NCBI GenBank assembly: GCA_021201815.1
Contig: JAJQEC010000122.1
Location: 1 to 46,119, forward strand
From: Candidatus Azobacteroides sp.
GTDB lineage: Bacteria; Bacteroidota; Bacteroidia; Bacteroidales; WRGA01
DNA length: 46,119 nucleotides
Reading direction: 5' to 3'
Part shown: positions 43,219 through 46,119 of the stretch, one piece after another
Numbering within the stretch: the stretch's first letter is position 1
How the letters are laid out: each line of letters starts with the position of its first letter
The notes under the pieces: model-generated
What the model was told of the DNA's origin: nothing
The model's input: only the letters and a program-made list of their open reading frames with translations
Database searches by the model: none
Made by a program: the position numbers and the translations under genes

Positions 43219-43257
43219 AAAAAAGGAGTTTTTCAAAAGATGGAAAACTCCTTTTTT
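43219..43257 (+). terminator. Terminator after trxA
   Basis: AAAAAAGGAGTTTT (43219-43232) and AAAACTCCTTTTTT (43244-43257) form a 14-bp stem with an 11-nt loop and T-run, about 72 nt past the trxA stop. Confidence 0.88.
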
Positions 43258-43327
43258 ATCATAAACCGGTTGTCGATAAAACTTCAGCTATAATAAAAGG
43301 CAATCACACAAATAAGTTATGCACCAA

Positions 43328-43378
43328 TTCTTCCTTCCAAGAAAGAGGGCAGCTTTTTGGGTTTTGCCAATTGCAGGG
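43328..43378. repeat. Degraded copy of the window-start repeat
   Basis: The order CTTCCTTCC-AAGA-AAGAGGGCAG, then CTTTTTGGGTTTTGCCAA, then GGG parallels CTTCCCTTC-CATGA-AGGGAAG, CTTTTGGCTTCGCCAA, GGGG at 672-720. Several substitutions and a small gap separate them. It is the only copy I found far from the window start. Confidence 0.45.
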
Positions 43379-43528
43379 TCAGTGTAACTAAAAGGGGGAC
43401 TTTAGAAATAAACAGTAAGACTACCGGGAAGGAAATAAACTATTCCGCAAAAGCTGCAGGATCTATGAAAAAACAGCTCTTTATCAAATCCCATTCTCCC
43501 GTAACTCCTTTTATCTCTTAGTTTTTTT

Positions 43529-43536
43529 TATCTTTG
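43529..43536 (+). promoter_or_regulatory. -7 element of the ABC-F gene
   Basis: TATCTTTG matches TAnnTTTG, 27 nt upstream of the ATG at 43563. The -33 region is T-rich without a clean TTTG. Confidence 0.55.
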
Positions 43537-43562
43537 CCCGGAAAATAATACAAAAGAATGAA

Positions 43563-45500
43563 ATGGTTTCAATTGAAGGAGTAACAGTTGAATTCGGAGG
43601 TTTTACTTTACTGGACAATATTTCTTTTATTATTAACAAAAAAGAAAGAGTTGCATTAGTAGGAAAAAACGGTGCCGGGAAATCGACTTTATTAAAAATA
43701 ATATCCGGCTTGCAACCTCCTACCAGAGGACAGATTGCCATGCCAAAAGAAACGACTGTCGGTTATCTCCCTCAGCAAATGACTCATGACGATGTCCGCA
43801 CTGTTAAAGAAGAAGCCGAACAGGCTTTTCAGCATATTTTTAAGCTACAGGAATACATTGATAAGCTGGGAGCAGAAATTGCCGGGAGAACAGACTATGA
43901 TTCCGAAGATTACCATCAATTGATTGACCGGCTCACGATTGCCAATGAAAGGTTCGCTATTGCGGGAGGAGCCAATTTTCATGCTGATATTGAAAAAACA
44001 CTTTTCGGTCTTGGTTTTACTCGTAACGACCTGGATCGTCCCACTAAAGAATTCAGTGGTGGATGGCGGATGCGGATCGAACTTGCCAAATTGCTCCTCA
44101 GGCGGCCGGATGTCCTCCTTCTGGATGAGCCCACTAATCATCTCGATATAGAATCTATCCAATGGCTGGAAAATTTTCTGGCTTCCAGTGGAAGCGCTGT
44201 CCTGCTTGTCTCTCATGACAGGGCGTTTCTGGATGCCGTCACTTCGCGGACGATCGAAATATCGCTGGGTAAAATATATGATTACCGGGTTTCTTATTCT
44301 AAATATGTAGAACTCCGGAAAGAATTAAGGGAACAACAATTACGGGCTTACGAAAATCAGCAGAAACAAATTCAGGAAACAGAAAAGTTTATAGAGCGAT
44401 TTCGTTACAAAGCAACCAAAGCCGTACAGGTACAATCCCGCATCAAGCAACTGGATAAGCTGGACAGGCTGGAAGTTGATGACGAAGATAATTCTTCCCT
44501 GAATCTTAAATTTCCTCCGGCTACCCGCTCCGGTAGTTATCCGGTAATTATTGAAGGACTTACTAAATATTATGGAGACTATTTAATCCTTGAAAATATT
44601 TCCCTGACTATTAACCGGGGAGAAAAAGTGGCTTTTGTCGGTAAAAACGGAGAAGGTAAATCCACACTAATAAAATGTATGATGGGGGAAACGGATTTCT
44701 CCGGAAAACTAACCTTGGGACATAATGTCCGGATCGGATATTTTGCACAGAATCAGGCTCAGTTATTAGATGAAAATGTAACGGTATTCGATACGATTGA
44801 TTATGTGGCACAAGGAGATATCCGTACGAAAATAAGAGATATTCTCGGAGCTTTTATGTTTGGGGGAGAGGCCAGTGATAAGAAAGTAAAAGTACTTTCC
44901 GGTGGCGAACGGAGCCGTTTAGCCATGATTCGTTTATTACTTGAACCTGTAAACCTTCTTATCCTTGATGAACCCACCAATCATCTGGATATGCGTTCTA
45001 AAGATGTCCTGAAAAAAGCGATAAAAGAATTTGATGGTACCGCTATCATTGTTTCGCACGACAGGGAATTTCTGGACGGTCTGGTTGACAAGGTATATGA
45101 GTTCGGAAATAAAAAAGTCAGAGAACATCTGGGAGGGATTTATGAATTCCTGCAAAAGAAAAAAATGGAAAATCTGCAGGAGCTGGAAAGAAATCAGAAA
45201 AAAGTTACCGGACTTCAGGAAACGGAAAAGATAGTTTCTGAAAATAAACTTAGTTACGAAGCTCAGAAAGAACAGAACCGTATCATTAAGCGCCTCGAAA
45301 AACAAGTATCACAGGCAGAAGAAAAAATAGGAACCCTCGAGCAGCAGATAGCGATGCTGGAAGAAAAGATGAATCTTCCGGAAAATAGTGCTGATATGGA
45401 TTTATTTAAGCGGCATGGAGAATTAAAAAAGCAACTTGTCCTTGCCATGGAAAATTGGGAAACTCTGACGCTGGAGCTCGAAGAAAAGAATGAAAAATAA
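43563..45500 (+). CDS. ABC-F family ATPase
   Basis: Soluble twin-ATPase that acts on ribosomes (energy-dependent translational throttle, or rescue/resistance type), not a transporter: there is no membrane domain. First ATPase: GKNGAGKSTL (34-43), FSGGWRMRIELAKLL, VLLLDEPTNHLDIES. Between the domains sits the charged helical linker (EKFIERFRYKATKAVQVQSR) that reaches the P-site tRNA. Second ATPase: GKNGEGKSTL, LSGGERSRLAMIRLL, LLILDEPTNHLDMRS. A C-terminal coiled coil (about 540-645) resembles that of Uup/YdiF-type members. The 645-residue length fits. The exact subfamily cannot be set by eye. Confidence 0.93.
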   Translation: MVSIEGVTVEFGGFTLLDNISFIINKKERVALVGKNGAGKSTLLKIISGLQPPTRGQIAMPKETTVGYLPQQMTHDDVRTVKEEAEQAFQHIFKLQEYIDKLGAEIAGRTDYDSEDYHQLIDRLTIANERFAIAGGANFHADIEKTLFGLGFTRNDLDRPTKEFSGGWRMRIELAKLLLRRPDVLLLDEPTNHLDIESIQWLENFLASSGSAVLLVSHDRAFLDAVTSRTIEISLGKIYDYRVSYSKYVELRKELREQQLRAYENQQKQIQETEKFIERFRYKATKAVQVQSRIKQLDKLDRLEVDDEDNSSLNLKFPPATRSGSYPVIIEGLTKYYGDYLILENISLTINRGEKVAFVGKNGEGKSTLIKCMMGETDFSGKLTLGHNVRIGYFAQNQAQLLDENVTVFDTIDYVAQGDIRTKIRDILGAFMFGGEASDKKVKVLSGGERSRLAMIRLLLEPVNLLILDEPTNHLDMRSKDVLKKAIKEFDGTAIIVSHDREFLDGLVDKVYEFGNKKVREHLGGIYEFLQKKKMENLQELERNQKKVTGLQETEKIVSENKLSYEAQKEQNRIIKRLEKQVSQAEEKIGTLEQQIAMLEEKMNLPENSADMDLFKRHGELKKQLVLAMENWETLTLELEEKNEK

Positions 45501-45732
45501 AAAGTATCAAGCAAGCCTTTTTATTTTAGTGACGTCTTGTAGCATTACACACAAATTTGCGGGAAATAACGGACCTGGAAGAAAGAAGGTAAAAAGATAC
45601 CCCGGATATGATCATTGCGTTAAAAATTTAATGGTTTTACCACCCACTGCACGTAGCGTCAGGCATTCCGGGGAAAAAACAGAGTGGAAGGTTGGCGTAT
45701 TCAAGTGCCGTTGTTCGGTTGCCGTGTGCTGA
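45490..45732 (+). CDS. Possible small lipoprotein, end overrun by repeat
   Basis: An 80-codon frame that overlaps the ABC-F stop by 11 nt. Its start (KKYQASLFILVTSCSITHKF) looks like a short lipoprotein signal with Cys near residue 17, followed by GNNGPGRKKVKRYPGYDHCV, which is plausible for a tiny Bacteroidota lipoprotein. The last third lies next to the 173-bp repeat array and appears unrelated sequence. The original stop may have been lost. Could be spurious. Confidence 0.3.
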   Translation: MKNKKYQASLFILVTSCSITHKFAGNNGPGRKKVKRYPGYDHCVKNLMVLPPTARSVRHSGEKTEWKVGVFKCRCSVAVC

Positions 45733-46119
45733 GGCAGCACGGCTAATGATATGCCGCCACTCCGTGGCTCTGAAGGGTTGATGGCGTACCGTATTTTCGT
45801 TCCGGTCTTTCTTTTATTTATACTGCTTTGAGAATACTTCACGAATCTGAAAGTCTTGATTCTTGATTCGAGGAATGTCGGCGTAATTCGCTTGCCGTGT
45901 GCTGAGGCAGCACGGCTAATGATATGGCGCCACTCCGTGGCTCTGAAGGGTTGGTGGCGCACCTTATTTTCGTTCCGGTCTTTCTTTTATTTATACTGCT
46001 TTGAGAATATTTCACGAATCTGAAAGTCTTGATTCTTGATTTGAGGAATGTCGGCGTAATTCGGTTGCCGTGTGCTGAGGCAGCACGGCTAATGATATGG
46101 CGCCACTCCGTGGCTCTGA
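45721..46119. repeat. 173-bp tandem repeat with two hairpins per unit, running off the window
   Basis: Units start at 45721, 45894 and 46067, exactly 173 bp apart; the third is cut by the window end after 53 bp. Units 1 and 2 differ at only a handful of positions. Each begins with a hairpin GCCGT-GT-GCTG-AGG-CAGC-ACGGC, followed by GCGCCAC...GTGGCGC arms around GTGGCTCTGAAGGGTT. A less exact flank (about 45690-45720) precedes unit 1. The GC-rich hairpins contrast with the AT-rich remainder. No coding pattern is seen. Confidence 0.9.

Larger units (their letters stand above)
43258..43562. other. Intergenic stretch before the ABC-F gene
   Basis: No gene with a start codon. It contains a degraded member of the repeat family seen at 148-213 and 667-738 (43328-43378) and a promoter -7 box (43529-43536). 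A 74-codon frame without start (43297-43521) runs through the repeat; I regard it as chance or a remnant. Confidence 0.5.

Noticed and set aside
43297..43521. 74-codon open frame before the ABC-F gene
   Set aside because: No start codon and it runs through a degraded dispersed repeat; the ABC-F promoter lies immediately after it. Treated as noncoding.
45612..45962. 116-codon minus-strand frame over the 173-bp repeats
   Set aside because: The frame repeats with the DNA repeat (RATEW/EPRSG shifts between units) and shows frame change between copies, so the DNA and not the protein is conserved.

Overview
This AT-rich window reads as chromosomal DNA of a Bacteroidales bacterium (phylum Bacteroidota). 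The evidence is the gene families (DUF4199, DUF4293, probable DUF6427/6452/6048, fused ribBA, an LptF/G permease next to ribBA, a six-repeat S1 protein), two secreted lamin-tail proteins, one with a type IX-like sorting tail, and a set of promoters that fit the Bacteroidota pattern (TTTG about 19 bp before TAnnTTTG). Genus is not determinable by eye. No rRNA, tRNA, CRISPR array, intact insertion sequence or prophage was seen.

Layout. 1-1000: gene-free, rich in short dispersed repeats. 1.0-4.0 kb (minus): nuoM-nuoN, apparently cut off from the rest of the complex I operon and driven by their own promoter. 4.2-4.9 kb: a DUF4293 protein and the decayed end of a GyrI-like effector-binding gene. 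5.0-10.6 kb (minus): a GT-C glycosyltransferase, ribosomal protein S1 (rpsA, with an apparent 1-nt frameshift close to its end), a polytopic membrane protein and a small outer-membrane beta-barrel. 11.1-12.5 kb (minus): an ECF sigma factor, a candidate membrane anti-sigma factor and a Spy/CpxP-like periplasmic protein, a plausible envelope-stress module. 12.7-15.8 kb (minus): LptF/G permease and ribBA. 16-17.9 kb (minus): a START-like protein and a lamin-tail secreted protein. 18.0-19.0 kb (plus): asd. 19.3-22.9 kb (minus): recJ-recQ.

23.3-34.8 kb (plus) is a long co-directional run: threonylcarbamoyl-AMP synthase, polyprenyl sugar-1-phosphate transferase, ClC-type chloride protein with CBS domains, fmt, DUF4199, a DPM1-like glycosyltransferase, a nitroreductase, two overlapping envelope proteins (DUF6452/DUF6048-like), apbE and rnr. 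35.0-36.6 kb is a secreted protein made of three tandem lamin-tail repeats plus a sorting tail. 36.6-38.0 kb is gene-poor and holds hairpins, TTGGCC repeats and an orphan promoter-like site.

38.0-42.7 kb is a membrane-protein locus: RDD (minus), divergent from SpoIIM, an unassigned polytopic protein, DUF4129 and DUF4350. The MoxR ATPase and DUF58 genes that commonly accompany this set are not here; thioredoxin and an ABC-F ATPase follow. The window ends in a 173-bp tandem repeat with strong hairpins that runs off the edge.

Most genes are housekeeping. The observations most worth a second look are the rpsA frameshift, the split nuoMN pair, the MoxR-less SpoIIM/DUF4129/DUF4350 locus, the channel-like residue pattern of the ClC protein, the three-gene ECF module, the triplicated lamin-tail protein and the repeat families at both ends.
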